A stretch of 33,368 nucleotides of DNA from Flavobacterium sp. (GTDB lineage Bacteria; Bacteroidota; Bacteroidia; Flavobacteriales; Flavobacteriaceae), in assembly GCA_008501705.1 (NCBI GenBank), contig QQUG01000241.1, forward strand, positions 1-33,368, read 5' to 3'. A program made the position numbers and the translations under genes. The notes under the pieces are model-generated. The model searched no databases, was not told the origin of the DNA, and saw only the letters and a program-made list of their open reading frames with translations. Below, one piece after another: positions 24,789 to 33,368 of the stretch. The first letter of the stretch is position 1, and the number at the start of each line of letters is the position of its first letter.

Positions 24789-25994
24789 ATCTTCGAAGTT
24801 GGTGAGGGCCTCGTCGATCAGGTTCACGATCTGTTGCATGTCTCCTTCTTTCAGGCCCCTGGTGGTTACCGCAGCGGTACCAATCCGGATCCCACTGGTA
24901 ACAAAAGGTGATTTATCATCGAAAGGAACCATATTCTTGTTTACGGTAATATCTGCTTTACCGAGTGCTTCTTCGGCTTCTTTTCCTGTAATATTCTTGT
25001 TCCGAAGATCGATGAGCATCATATGGTTGTCTGTCCCTCCAGAAATGATCTTATAGCCTTTATCAACAAAAGCCTGGGCCATGACGGCAGCATTCTTCTT
25101 TACCTGCACCATATAATGCAGGAAGTCGTCTGTTAATGCTTCACCAAAGGCAATGGCCTTAGCAGCGATGATATGTTCTAACGGGCCACCCTGGTTTCCG
25201 GGAAAGATCCCGCTATCCAATAATGACGACATCATACGCGGTTTGCCGCTCTTCAAGGTTATTCCAAAGGGATTCTCAAAATCTTTTCCCATGAGTATGA
25301 GTCCGCCACGCGGCCCACGTAATGTTTTATGGGTAGTTGTGGTTACCACATGGCAATACGGGATGGGGTCTGAAATGATCCCTTTGGCGATCAAGCCCGC
25401 AGGATGCGCGATATCGGCCATAAGGATGGCACCCACCTTATCGGCAATCTCTCTGAAACGTTTGTAATCTATTTCCCGCGAGTAAGCCGAAGCCCCTGCG
25501 ATGATCATTTTGGGTTGCTCGGTTATAGCGATCTCTTCAATTTTATCGTAATTTAACATTCCGGTGGCTTCATCCACTCCATAGAAGACCGGATTATATA
25601 ATTTACCGGAAAAATTTACAGGAGAACCATGAGTTAGATGACCTCCATGCGAAAGATCGAATCCAAGGAATTTATCGCCCGGTTTCAGGCAGGCAGCAAA
25701 AACAGCTGTATTGGCCTGCGATCCGCTGTGCGGCTGAACATTGGCATATTCGGCACCAAACAGGGTTTTGGCTCTTTCAATCGCGATGGTTTCTACTTCA
25801 TCCACCACTTCACAACCCCCGTAATAGCGTTTACCGGGATAACCTTCGGCGTATTTATTGGTGAGGACAGAACCCGCAGCTTCCATCACCTGATCACTCA
25901 CAAAATTTTCGGAAGCAATAAGCTCCAGGCCGTTTAATTGTCGTTGTTTCTCGGCCTCTATAAGTTCGAATATCTGTTCGTCTCTGGATATCAT
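24717..25994 (-). CDS. glyA: serine hydroxymethyltransferase
   Basis: The 425-residue PLP enzyme interconverts serine and glycine with tetrahydrofolate, making 5,10-methylenetetrahydrofolate in the cytoplasm. Clear SHMT motifs are [10 protein letters not shown] (24-33), [15 protein letters not shown] (48-62), the folate/PLP region HSGSQAN (89-95), [12 protein letters not shown] and the Schiff-base Lys223 in [14 protein letters not shown]. The length is normal and the protein is intact to its end (GRPLFQN). A TATTTTTG -7 element lies upstream, divergent from fahA. The 3' end exists twice in the window because of a rearrangement. Confidence 0.97.
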   Translation of the reverse strand: MISRDEQIFELIEAEKQRQLNGLELIASENFVSDQVMEAAGSVLTNKYAEGYPGKRYYGGCEVVDEVETIAIERAKTLFGAEYANVQPHSGSQANTAVFAACLKPGDKFLGFDLSHGGHLTHGSPVNFSGKLYNPVFYGVDEATGMLNYDKIEEIAITEQPKMIIAGASAYSREIDYKRFREIADKVGAILMADIAHPAGLIAKGIISDPIPYCHVVTTTTHKTLRGPRGGLILMGKDFENPFGITLKSGKPRMMSSLLDSGIFPGNQGGPLEHIIAAKAIAFGEALTDDFLHYMVQVKKNAAVMAQAFVDKGYKIISGGTDNHMMLIDLRNKNITGKEAEEALGKADITVNKNMVPFDDKSPFVTSGIRIGTAAVTTRGLKEGDMQQIVNLIDEALTNFEDESKLGSIATQVNEMMAGRPLFQN

Positions 25995-26018
25995 ATTTCA
26001 GAAATGTTAATAAAGCAC

Positions 26019-26026
26019 CAAAAATA
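26019..26026 (-). promoter_or_regulatory. -7 element of the glyA promoter
   Basis: On the minus strand the bases read TATTTTTG, a full match to TAnnTTTG, 24 bp before the glyA start codon. No TTG is seen at the right spacing. Confidence 0.5.
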
Positions 26027-26058
26027 CAAAATGCTTAGGGGTAATACTTCAGAAATTA

Positions 26059-26066
26059 TATATTTG
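26059..26066 (+). promoter_or_regulatory. -7 element of the fahA promoter
   Basis: TATATTTG fits TAnnTTTG and lies 49 bp before the fahA start codon. The -33 TTG is not evident, so this is tentative. Confidence 0.4.
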
Positions 26067-26115
26067 ATTAACATTTTACCAACAAATCAAGTAATAAAAA
26101 TCCAAAACACAAATC

Positions 26116-27396
26116 ATGCCCTTATCCGCAAATAATCCCGATCGACGCAGCTGGCTCGATGTCCCTGAAAACAGCGATTTTCCTATACAGAATATACCTT
26201 TTGGCGTTTTCTTAACCCGTGATGATATCATTACCATAGGTACCAGAATTGGTGATACTGCGATCGACCTTGGAGCCTTGCATCAGTTGGGCTATTTTCA
26301 AGGTATAGAACTAACCGATGATATATTCCTTCAGGATAGTTTAAACGATTTTATTGCCGATGGCAGAAAGACCTGGCGCCTGGTTCGTAACCGTGTTTCG
26401 GAGATCTTTATGAAAGATAATCCAGTGCTGCGTGACCATGAAGAACACAAGCAGCGTGTTTTGTTCACAATGGATGAGATAGAAATGCAACTACCGGTGG
26501 ATGTTGGAGATTATACAGATTTTTACGCCAGTAAAGAACATGCGACCAATGTTGGATCGCTTTTTAGAGATCCGGAAAATGCTCTAATGCCGAACTGGCT
26601 CCATATACCTATTGGATATCACGGCAGAAGTTCGTCTATAATTCCTTCAGGAACTGCAGTGCGAAGGCCAGTGGGACAAACCAAGCCAGGCGATGATGGA
26701 GTACCCGGATTCGGGCCTACAAAATTGCTCGATTTCGAACTGGAAATGGCTTTTATCACGACTGCTTCCAACGATCTTGGAAAACCTATTCCCATCGATG
26801 AGGCCGAAGATAATATATTTGGGTTAGTCCTCTTTAACGATTGGAGCGCTCGCGACATACAGGCCTGGGAATATGTGCCTCTGGGGCCATTCCTGGGTAA
26901 GAATTTTGCATCTACCATATCACCCTGGATAGTAACCCTGGATGCTCTGGAACCCTTCCGGGTTGAAGGGCCGGCACAAGACCCGAAGCCTATGCCATAT
27001 CTGCAACAGCAAGGCAAAAAGAACTTCGATATAAAATTACAAGCCATAATAAAACCCGAAGGGAAAGAAGAAACCGTGGTCTGCAACTCTAATTTCAAGT
27101 ATATGTACTGGTCGATGGCGCAGCAGCTGGCGCATCACACCGTAAATGGTTGTAATGTTCGCAGCGGAGACATGATGGGAAGCGGAACCATTTCTGGTCC
27201 AACCAAAGACAGTTATGGATCCATGTTGGAGCTTAGCTGGCGAGGACAGAACCCTGTTCCTTTAGCGGACGGAAGTAGCAGGAAATTCATTGAAGATGGA
27301 GATACCGTTATACTTCGTGGCTATAGCCAAAACGACAAAATACGTATAGGGTTTGGGGATTGTAGCGGTAAAGTATTGCCAGCCAGAGAGTTATAA
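26116..27396 (+). CDS. fahA: fumarylacetoacetase
   Basis: The 426-residue enzyme hydrolyses fumarylacetoacetate to fumarate and acetoacetate, the last step of phenylalanine/tyrosine breakdown by the homogentisate route. The N-terminal SH3-like domain (NSDFPIQNIPFGVF) and the C-terminal catalytic domain are both present. Recognisable parts are DYTDFYASKEHATNVG (metal-binding Asp and catalytic His), PIGYHGRSSSIIPSGT, DFELEMAFI (metal-binding Glu residues), LFNDWSARDIQAWEYVPLGPFLGKNF and GSGTISGP. The length agrees with the family. No other gene of the pathway (hmgA, hpd) is adjacent. It stands alone, divergent from glyA. Confidence 0.96.
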   Translation: MPLSANNPDRRSWLDVPENSDFPIQNIPFGVFLTRDDIITIGTRIGDTAIDLGALHQLGYFQGIELTDDIFLQDSLNDFIADGRKTWRLVRNRVSEIFMKDNPVLRDHEEHKQRVLFTMDEIEMQLPVDVGDYTDFYASKEHATNVGSLFRDPENALMPNWLHIPIGYHGRSSSIIPSGTAVRRPVGQTKPGDDGVPGFGPTKLLDFELEMAFITTASNDLGKPIPIDEAEDNIFGLVLFNDWSARDIQAWEYVPLGPFLGKNFASTISPWIVTLDALEPFRVEGPAQDPKPMPYLQQQGKKNFDIKLQAIIKPEGKEETVVCNSNFKYMYWSMAQQLAHHTVNGCNVRSGDMMGSGTISGPTKDSYGSMLELSWRGQNPVPLADGSSRKFIEDGDTVILRGYSQNDKIRIGFGDCSGKVLPAREL

Positions 27397-27446
27397 CTTT
27401 GGCATAACCCTTGTAATTTACTCTGCATAACCAATACCCTCTTGTT

Positions 27447-28628
27447 ATGAGATCTACTATTACCCTTATTATGGCAGTACTATTGCTCGGCGGATGTAAT
27501 AGTGTAAAACGGAATCAGAAATTTCTTGCTCGTGGAAATTACGACCAGGCTATAGATCTGGCGGTTAAAAAACTTCAGAAAGACAAAACGCTTGCCAGGA
27601 ATGAAGAGCATATCGTTTTATTGGAGGAAGCCTATAAGAAGGCTAATGATGAGGACCAACGCCAGATCAATTTTCTGAAAAAAGAGAATAATTTAAAGTC
27701 GAAACGAGAGCTGTACTATCGCTACCAGGGTTTGGAACGCAGACAGCAACTCATCCGGCCATTGCTTCCTTTATATATTTCTTCGGAAGGCAGGAATGCC
27801 AGGTTTAAAATGAAAGATTATTCAGATGAGGCTATAGCGGCCAAGCAGGTGCTGGGAGAGGCTTTATGGAACCAAAGCGACAGATTCCTTCAATCGAACG
27901 ATAAAATGCAGGCGCGAAGAGCATATGACCTTTTGAGTGAGCTACAAAACCTGAGACTAGGATACATGGGGCTCTCCGAAAAGATGGATGACGCCTTGTA
28001 TTTGGGAACAGATTTCGTATTTGTTAGCCTTAATAACCGTAGCGGCCAGATCATGCCGCGACAGTTGGAACGAGAATTACTCGATTTCAATACCTACGGA
28101 CTCGATAATTTCTGGACCCAATATCACGCGGAGCGAAATCCGAATATCGATTATGACTACGGTATCGCCCTTAATTTTAGACAGATCGAGTTTTCACCGG
28201 AGCGCATTTCAGAAAAAGAAGTAAGACGTACCAAAAGAATTAAGGACGGCTGGGAATACAAACGAAATCGCGAAGGAAAGATCATAAAAGATGAGGAAGG
28301 TAATCCTATCAAGGTGGATGTATACAAGACCGTATCTGCTATCCTCACCATCACCGAGCAGTTTAAGGCCGCCACTGTAGGAGGAAATGTGGTTTACAGG
28401 GACCTGAACCAGGGAAGAGACATCGATAGGTTTCCAATGGGCACCGAATTTATTTTCGAGAATGTCTTTGCAACCTATAGAGGAGATGAAAGGGCATTGA
28501 ATGACGATGATCTTATTCTAGTAGAGAACCGTTTTGTTCCCTTTCCCAATAATGCTCAATTATTACTGGATGCCAGCGACAATATAAAAGGCCGGCTGAA
28601 GGAAATATTAAAAAATAATATACTCTAA
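27447..28628 (+). CDS. conserved lipoprotein with helical repeat N-terminus
   Basis: A 393-residue lipoprotein (MRSTITLIMAVLLLGGC, Cys17). After the signal comes a TPR-like helical pair (NQKFLARGNYDQAIDLAVKKLQKDKTLARNEEHIVLLEEAYKKAN), a charged coiled-coil region and a further helical part (NDKMQARRAYDLLSELQNLRLGYMG). The C-terminal 200 residues are beta-rich (FVFVSLNNRSG, YKTVSAILTITEQF, GTEFIFENVFATYRGD). It is probably an envelope-stress or outer-membrane accessory lipoprotein of Flavobacteriia; no precise function is known to me. It begins 50 bp after fahA with a possible TAACTTTG -7 element (27394-27401) at the fahA stop. Confidence 0.78.
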   Translation: MRSTITLIMAVLLLGGCNSVKRNQKFLARGNYDQAIDLAVKKLQKDKTLARNEEHIVLLEEAYKKANDEDQRQINFLKKENNLKSKRELYYRYQGLERRQQLIRPLLPLYISSEGRNARFKMKDYSDEAIAAKQVLGEALWNQSDRFLQSNDKMQARRAYDLLSELQNLRLGYMGLSEKMDDALYLGTDFVFVSLNNRSGQIMPRQLERELLDFNTYGLDNFWTQYHAERNPNIDYDYGIALNFRQIEFSPERISEKEVRRTKRIKDGWEYKRNREGKIIKDEEGNPIKVDVYKTVSAILTITEQFKAATVGGNVVYRDLNQGRDIDRFPMGTEFIFENVFATYRGDERALNDDDLILVENRFVPFPNNAQLLLDASDNIKGRLKEILKNNIL

Positions 28629-28632
28629 TAAG

Positions 28633-28660
28633 AAGGGGCGGTAATAATCGCTCCTTTTTT
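28633..28660. terminator. terminator between convergent lipoprotein and ytxJ genes
   Basis: AAGGGGCG (28633-28640) pairs with CGCTCCTT (28649-28656) with one G-T pair and an 8-nt loop, followed by T6 on the plus strand. It ends the lipoprotein transcript; the minus-strand ytxJ reads into it just 3 bp past its stop codon. Confidence 0.75.
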
Positions 28661-28662
28661 CA

Positions 28663-29061
28663 TTATAACTCAATAATTTCTTCCAGGGCTGCCGTCTGTA
28701 TCTGGTGATGAGACGCCTGGTGTACAACCATTCCATTCTTGATCACAATGAGCTGCGGACTTTGATGTAGTACCTGAAATCTTATGGCAACCTCATCCGA
28801 AACCAGTCTGTAGCTTAGCAGATCTAAATAATATAAACGCATCTCCGCAGGATCTATATCGTAGGAGCCTTCAAACTGGTTAAGAACCATTCGGCTTATT
28901 CCACAACGGGTGGAATGTTTAAATATGGCCACCGGTTGTGTTTTGGAGATCTTCGAGATCTCGTCGAGTTGCTCCAGGCTCGTTAATCTTTCCCAGGGTA
29001 ATTGTTTTTTCTCTTTCTTTTCTGAAGGTTCCTTCGAACCAAATAATCCAAATAAGCTCAT
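28663..29061 (-). CDS. ytxJ: monothiol bacilliredoxin, YtxJ family
   Basis: The 132-residue thioredoxin-fold protein belongs to the YtxJ (DUF2847) group, whose members carry a single reactive cysteine in a TRC-x-I-S motif and are associated with bacillithiol redox metabolism. Here the motif is FKHSTRCGISRM with Cys53 (families often have CPIS). Other family marks are LYYLDLLSYR, VRHESPQ-like VLHQSPQLIVIKNG and HHQI. The basic 20-residue N-terminal stretch is a loose tail. It is cytoplasmic and presumably removes bacillithiol from proteins; this needs the organism to make bacillithiol, which many Bacteroidota do. It is divergent from clpB, with possible shared control by two direct repeats. 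Confidence 0.88.
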   Translation of the reverse strand: MSLFGLFGSKEPSEKKEKKQLPWERLTSLEQLDEISKISKTQPVAIFKHSTRCGISRMVLNQFEGSYDIDPAEMRLYYLDLLSYRLVSDEVAIRFQVLHQSPQLIVIKNGMVVHQASHHQIQTAALEEIIEL

Positions 29062-29100
29062 TGATCTTTTTTTTGCGAATATACAGTTTCAATTATTGGG

Positions 29101-29148
29101 AATCGGTCAGAATGTCTTTAAAAACCTTACAAAATCGGTCATTTTGTC
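29101..29148. promoter_or_regulatory. paired direct repeats in the ytxJ-clpB intergenic region
   Basis: AATCGGTCAGAATGTC (29101-29116) and AATCGGTCATTTTGTC (29133-29148) match at 13 of 16 positions, in the same orientation, 32 bp from start to start, close to three helical turns. They lie 40 bp upstream of ytxJ and 86 bp upstream of clpB. The place suits an operator for heat-shock or thiol-stress control. A TAnnTTTG-like element was not clearly found. Confidence 0.5.
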
Positions 29149-29233
29149 CTGAATTCAAGTTGGCGTAAGATTTGACCCATACTAAACGAAAATTGAAAAA
29201 ACGAAAGGTAAACTTTCAGAAAATATATAAACT

Positions 29234-31837
29234 ATGAACTTTAATAATTTTACAATAAAATCGCAGGAAGCTTTGCAGCACGCACAGCAAATTGCACAAA
29301 GTATGGAGCATCAGCAAATTGAAAATGAACATTTGCTGAAGGCGATATTTGAGGTAGATGAGAATGTAACACCCTTCATTCTTAAAAAACTCAACGTGAA
29401 TCTCCCCTTGCTTCAACAAGTATTGGAGAAGCAATTAGAGAGCTTTCCAAAAGTTGCCGGAGGTGAGATCATGTTATCACGTGAAGCCGCCAGGACGGTG
29501 AATGAGGCGAGTATCATCGCCAAGAAGATGAATGATGAATTTGTGAGTATAGAACATTTACTCCTCGCTATATTCAAGTCGAAAAGCAGCATCGCACAAG
29601 GCTTAAAGGATCAGGGAGTTACCGAAAAAGGTATAAAAGCTGCGGTGGAGGAATTGCGTAAAGGAGACAGAGTAACTTCGGCCAGCGCAGAGGACACCTA
29701 TAATTCGTTGAACAAATACGCCCGAAACCTCAATCAACTTGCCCGGGACGGGAAACTGGACCCGGTTATTGGACGAGATGAGGAGATAAGACGCATACTG
29801 CAAATTCTCTCCCGAAGAACCAAGAACAACCCTATGCTGGTAGGAGAACCGGGTACGGGTAAAACTGCTATCGCGGAAGGATTGGCCCATCGAATTGTAG
29901 ATGGCGATATTCCCGAAAACCTTAAATCTAAGGAAATATATTCCCTGGATATGGGAGCTCTTATTGCAGGCGCAAAATATAAAGGTGAATTTGAAGAACG
30001 CCTTAAGGCCGTTATCAAGGAAGTTACCGGCAGTGACGGTGATATCGTGCTTTTTATAGATGAGATCCACACGCTGGTTGGAGCCGGTGGTGGTCAGGGC
30101 GCTATGGACGCAGCCAACATACTGAAACCGGCTTTGGCGCGTGGTGAGCTAAGGGCCATAGGAGCCACAACCCTGGATGAATACCAAAAGTATTTTGAAA
30201 AGGATAAGGCCCTGGAAAGACGATTTCAGAAGGTGATGGTTAGTGAACCTGATACTGAAAGCGCTATTTCCATCCTAAGGGGGATCAAAGAGAAATATGA
30301 GACGCATCACAAGGTGCGAATCAAGGACGAAGCCATCATTGCTGCGGTTGAACTTTCACAGCGTTATATCACAAATAGATTCTTGCCGGATAAAGCGATC
30401 GACCTTATGGACGAGGCCGCGGCACGCTTGCGGATGGAGATCAATTCGAAACCGGAAGAGCTGGATGTACTTGACCGAAAGATCATGCAACTGGAAATTG
30501 AGATCGAGGCCATAAAACGCGAAAAGGACGAGGCAAAACTCAAGTCGCTACGCTCTGAACTTGCCAATTTGAAGGAAGAACGAAACGACCTCAATGCCAA
30601 ATGGATAAGTGAGAAAGAGGTTGTCGATAATATTCAGAATGCCAAGAAAGAAATAGAAGAATTCAAGCTGGAGGCAGAAAAAGCCGAGCGTGAAGGTGAT
30701 TTTGGGAAGGTAGCAGAACTTCGTTATGGAAAGATCAAGGAAACCCAGGAGCAATTAAGCAAACTGGAAGAACAACTTGCCGAGTATCAACAAGGAAGTT
30801 CTATGATTAAAGAGGAGGTTACCAACGACGACATAGCGGAGGTGGTTGCCAAATGGACCGGTATCCCTGTTACAAAGATGCTTCAGAGTGAACGTGAAAA
30901 ATTGCTACAGCTCGAAGCCGAACTTCACAAACGTGTAGTTGGACAGGAAGAAGCGATCGTTGCAGTAAGTGATGCTATAAGGAGAAGTCGGGCTGGTTTG
31001 CAGGACGCCAGGAAACCTATTGGTTCCTTCCTATTCCTGGGGACTACCGGGGTTGGGAAAACCGAACTTGCAAAGGCTTTGGCCGAATACCTTTTCGACG
31101 ATGACAACGCTATGACTCGTATAGACATGAGTGAATACCAGGAAAGACACAGTGTAAGCAGATTGGTAGGAGCTCCTCCGGGTTATGTGGGTTATGACGA
31201 AGGTGGACAACTCACCGAAGCGGTTCGAAGAAAGCCTTATTCGGTGGTATTACTCGACGAGATCGAAAAAGCCCATCCGGATACCTTCAATATATTGTTG
31301 CAGGTATTAGATGAAGGCAGGCTAACCGATAATAAAGGGCGGGTGGCCGATTTCAAGAACACCATCATCATCATGACCAGTAATATGGGAAGCCATATTA
31401 TACAGGAGCAGTACGAGAATATGAAAGATCTCGACACGGCCATGGAGACTGCTAAGATCGAAGTACTAGGCTTATTGAAACAATCGGTAAGGCCTGAATT
31501 TCTCAATCGGATAGACGATATCATCATGTTCACTCCATTGAACAAGGAAGATATTAAGGAGATCGTGAGATTACAGCTAAAAGGAGTAACCAAAATGCTC
31601 TCCAAACAAGGTATCACTTTAGATGCCACAGAGGAAGCGATCGCTTACCTGGCCGAAAAAGGGTACGATCCGCAATACGGAGCACGGCCTGTAAAACGGG
31701 TTATCCAGAAAGAAGTTCTTAATGAGCTTTCGAAAGAGATCCTGGCAGGTAAGGTTCAGACCGAAAGTATTATCCTAATAGATAGTTTCGATAATTCCCT
31801 GGTATTCCGTAACCAGCAGGATCTGATAAATTCATAA
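29234..31837 (+). CDS. clpB: ATP-dependent disaggregase ClpB
   Basis: The 867-residue Hsp100 chaperone dissolves protein aggregates together with DnaK. It has the N-terminal Clp repeat domain (residues 1-150, starting [14 protein letters not shown]), AAA+ 1 with Walker [10 protein letters not shown] (about 204-212) and Walker B LFIDEIH, the ClpB-specific coiled-coil middle domain (about 400-530), and AAA+ 2 with GTTGVGKTE and [11 protein letters not shown]. Arginine-finger and sensor regions ([18 protein letters not shown]) and the C-terminal D2-small domain ([23 protein letters not shown]) are also clear. The length is standard for ClpB. It has a strong terminator, and two direct repeats precede it. 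Confidence 0.97.
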   Translation: MNFNNFTIKSQEALQHAQQIAQSMEHQQIENEHLLKAIFEVDENVTPFILKKLNVNLPLLQQVLEKQLESFPKVAGGEIMLSREAARTVNEASIIAKKMNDEFVSIEHLLLAIFKSKSSIAQGLKDQGVTEKGIKAAVEELRKGDRVTSASAEDTYNSLNKYARNLNQLARDGKLDPVIGRDEEIRRILQILSRRTKNNPMLVGEPGTGKTAIAEGLAHRIVDGDIPENLKSKEIYSLDMGALIAGAKYKGEFEERLKAVIKEVTGSDGDIVLFIDEIHTLVGAGGGQGAMDAANILKPALARGELRAIGATTLDEYQKYFEKDKALERRFQKVMVSEPDTESAISILRGIKEKYETHHKVRIKDEAIIAAVELSQRYITNRFLPDKAIDLMDEAAARLRMEINSKPEELDVLDRKIMQLEIEIEAIKREKDEAKLKSLRSELANLKEERNDLNAKWISEKEVVDNIQNAKKEIEEFKLEAEKAEREGDFGKVAELRYGKIKETQEQLSKLEEQLAEYQQGSSMIKEEVTNDDIAEVVAKWTGIPVTKMLQSEREKLLQLEAELHKRVVGQEEAIVAVSDAIRRSRAGLQDARKPIGSFLFLGTTGVGKTELAKALAEYLFDDDNAMTRIDMSEYQERHSVSRLVGAPPGYVGYDEGGQLTEAVRRKPYSVVLLDEIEKAHPDTFNILLQVLDEGRLTDNKGRVADFKNTIIIMTSNMGSHIIQEQYENMKDLDTAMETAKIEVLGLLKQSVRPEFLNRIDDIIMFTPLNKEDIKEIVRLQLKGVTKMLSKQGITLDATEEAIAYLAEKGYDPQYGARPVKRVIQKEVLNELSKEILAGKVQTESIILIDSFDNSLVFRNQQDLINS

Positions 31838-31886
31838 TACTGGTTAGAGTTCCATAAAAACTCATTTATAATTGGTTGGTTAGTAG

Positions 31887-31921
31887 CCGCCCGTAGTTGT
31901 GAGACTGCGGGCGGTTTTTTT
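31887..31921 (+). terminator. Rho-independent terminator of clpB
   Basis: A 10-bp stem (31887-31896 with 31905-31914, one G-T pair) with an 8-nt loop and T7 tail lies 50 bp after the clpB stop. Confidence 0.9.
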
Positions 31922-31956
31922 ATTTTGTGTAAATGAAAATGAGTACTTTCGTACCG

Positions 31957-33368
31957 ATGAATTTTCTAAGAGATCTACTTGTCTTCGGCTTCATTGTTTC
32001 TGTGATTTTTGGCTGTGAAAAACGGCCTGAAGCCATCGCAGATAGCAGGGTTAACGACTATGCTTTGTTCGATACAACCGGTGAACTTCACCGATTATCG
32101 CATTATAACGACAGTAAGGCAATTGTACTTTGGGTGCAGGGTAATGGTTGTCCTATCGTTCGAAATGCCGTGAGTGATTTCAACGAGATCGTGAACGATT
32201 ACAAGGATAATGGATTTACTTTTTTTCTTCTGAATAGTAATACCCAGGACGACCCGCATGAAACTAGTTTAGAGGCGAGTAAATTCGATTTTGCAGCACC
32301 GGTTTTGTTAGATAACAACCAGTTGGTTGCCGATGCTTTGGACGTTAAGATCACTTCCGAAGTCATTGTACTGCATCCTACAAGCAGGGAAATTATCTTT
32401 CGCGGTCCGATCAACAACCGACTAGATTATGGGGCTCAGAAGAACGATCCCACCGAAACCTACCTTCGCGATGCTTTAGATGCACTGCTACAAGATAAAC
32501 AACCGGTTTCCAAAGAAAAAATGACGAGAGGATGCACCGTGACCCGACTTTCAAAACTGGAGAAGGAAGATACACTTACCTACACTACAGATATCGCACC
32601 AATCCTTGCCAATCATTGTGTTATGTGTCATAACCCTAATGGGATCGGCCCCTGGTCCATGAGCGACTATGAAACAGTACGTGGCTGGTCTTCCATGATG
32701 AAACAAGTGCTAATAAGTAAACGAATGCCGCCCTGGAGTCTGAATTCTAATAGCCATACCTTTAAGAACGATATTGGGATAGAGGATTCACTGGTGCGAA
32801 GGATCGTGTCCTGGATAGATCAAGGAAGCCCTCGCGGTACAGGTATAGACACGCTAAAATTAATAAAGCCTGTCTCCAACGACTGGGAATTAGGAATGCC
32901 TGATAAGGTGATTAACCTGAAGAGAGAAACTGTACCCGCCACGGGATTGATCCCCTATCGTTACCAGGAGATCGACCTGGAATTTGAACGGGATGTTTGG
33001 CTGAAAGCCATAGAGATCAAGCCCGGTAACCCAAATGTGGTACATCATGTATTGCTATCCAGCGCCCACGAATTGGAAAAGAGTCCTATTTCCGATAGAA
33101 TGATCAGTCCGAAGGTTGACAATTTCATCGCAGTGAGTACGGGTAAAAAACAAACAATGGCATATCCGGAGGGAACCGGGATATTTATTCAGAAAGGAAC
33201 AAAAATAACAGCCCAGTTACACTACACCCCGTATGGAATCGAGACCGACGATGTAACACAGATCGGTTTTTACCTCCTGGATGAGGAGCCGGATGTGGTC
33301 TTCCGTTCACATAATACACACAATCCCACTTTTAAGATCCCGGCTTTCGACATGAATGTGAAATTTAT
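31957..33368 (+). CDS. partial lipoprotein: redoxin-like domain, heme-c motif and copper type II monooxygenase-like domain (runs off the window)
   Basis: The frame is open from the start to the window edge (470 codons, no stop), so the 3' end is missing. The ATG at 31957 gives a lipoprotein signal (MNFLRDLLVFGFIVSVIFGC, Cys20); ATGs at 31933 and 31939 would add residues in front. Residues about 30-185 look like an AhpC/redoxin-type domain, with the single Cys in GNGCPIVRNAV. Next comes a cytochrome-c-like segment with CVMCH (221-225), GIGPWSMSDYE and a likely distal Met in MPPW. From about 325 on it resembles the copper type II ascorbate-dependent monooxygenase (PHM-like) N-domain: VVHHVLL with His363-His364 as in the CuH site, and QLHYTPYG for the third histidine. 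The second copper domain would lie beyond the edge. Oxidative function in the envelope is inferred. Confidence 0.82.
   Translation, partial: MNFLRDLLVFGFIVSVIFGCEKRPEAIADSRVNDYALFDTTGELHRLSHYNDSKAIVLWVQGNGCPIVRNAVSDFNEIVNDYKDNGFTFFLLNSNTQDDPHETSLEASKFDFAAPVLLDNNQLVADALDVKITSEVIVLHPTSREIIFRGPINNRLDYGAQKNDPTETYLRDALDALLQDKQPVSKEKMTRGCTVTRLSKLEKEDTLTYTTDIAPILANHCVMCHNPNGIGPWSMSDYETVRGWSSMMKQVLISKRMPPWSLNSNSHTFKNDIGIEDSLVRRIVSWIDQGSPRGTGIDTLKLIKPVSNDWELGMPDKVINLKRETVPATGLIPYRYQEIDLEFERDVWLKAIEIKPGNPNVVHHVLLSSAHELEKSPISDRMISPKVDNFIAVSTGKKQTMAYPEGTGIFIQKGTKITAQLHYTPYGIETDDVTQIGFYLLDEEPDVVFRSHNTHNPTFKIPAFDMNVKF

Noticed and set aside
25938-26135. 65-codon frame across the glyA-fahA gap
   Set aside because: It overlaps the glyA start region and both divergent promoters and has no protein-like pattern beyond AT-rich composition.

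Overview
The window is a piece of a Bacteroidota chromosome, almost certainly from a Flavobacteriaceae member (genus not determined). It has moderate to low GC and many lipoproteins with a short N-terminal lipobox. Promoters repeatedly fit the group pattern TTG-N19/20-TAnnTTTG, recognisable Shine-Dalgarno sequences are nearly absent, and a YtxJ-type bacilliredoxin, fumarylacetoacetase and a Flavobacteriia-style ABC-F protein are present. No tRNA, rRNA, insertion sequence, phage or CRISPR array was seen.

Layout. 1-1600: cold-shock gene cspA with its terminator, an orphan broken reading frame, and a two-gene minus-strand unit (small acidic lipoprotein plus secreted lysine-rich coiled-coil protein). 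1600-7100: pheT, a secreted fasciclin-domain protein, a two-TM protein of unknown function and a YbiT-like ABC-F ATPase with one degenerate ATP site. 7255-11594: a cysteine-less thioredoxin-fold lipoprotein, a transaldolase of the small (type 3B) family, an SDR oxidoreductase, the SRP RNA gene (ffs, minus strand, with an excellent promoter) and a glutaminyl-peptide cyclotransferase lipoprotein followed by a long imperfect palindrome. 11864-16706: a membrane protein with a four-cysteine N-terminal module and two carboxypeptidase-regulatory-like domains, a beta-helix lipoprotein, and an OmpA-type operon. 16803-20627: a two-component system (two-component-propeller histidine kinase plus NarL-type regulator). 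The same 17-bp motif lies 46-58 bp upstream of the kinase, the regulator and the neighbouring OmpA operon.

21392-23270 is the most interesting locus. A 134-aa protein with two copies of a GCxxCxSGxD motif is followed 7 bp later by a DUF692 (multinuclear non-heme iron oxidase, MNIO) enzyme whose C-terminal third looks like a fused DUF2063-type partner. MNIO enzymes are known to modify cysteines of ribosomally made peptides, so this looks like a compact precursor/enzyme pair with an unusual two-domain precursor. An inverted repeat sits directly upstream of its promoter.

23261-25994: glyA, followed by a lipoprotein gene flanked by two ~65-bp direct copies of the glyA 3' end. They differ mostly by synonymous changes, a footprint of insertion or allele exchange. 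26116-33368: fumarylacetoacetase, a conserved lipoprotein, ytxJ divergent from clpB with two direct repeats spaced 32 bp between them, and, running off the right edge, a lipoprotein combining a redoxin-like domain, a CxxCH heme-c motif and the start of a copper type II monooxygenase domain.
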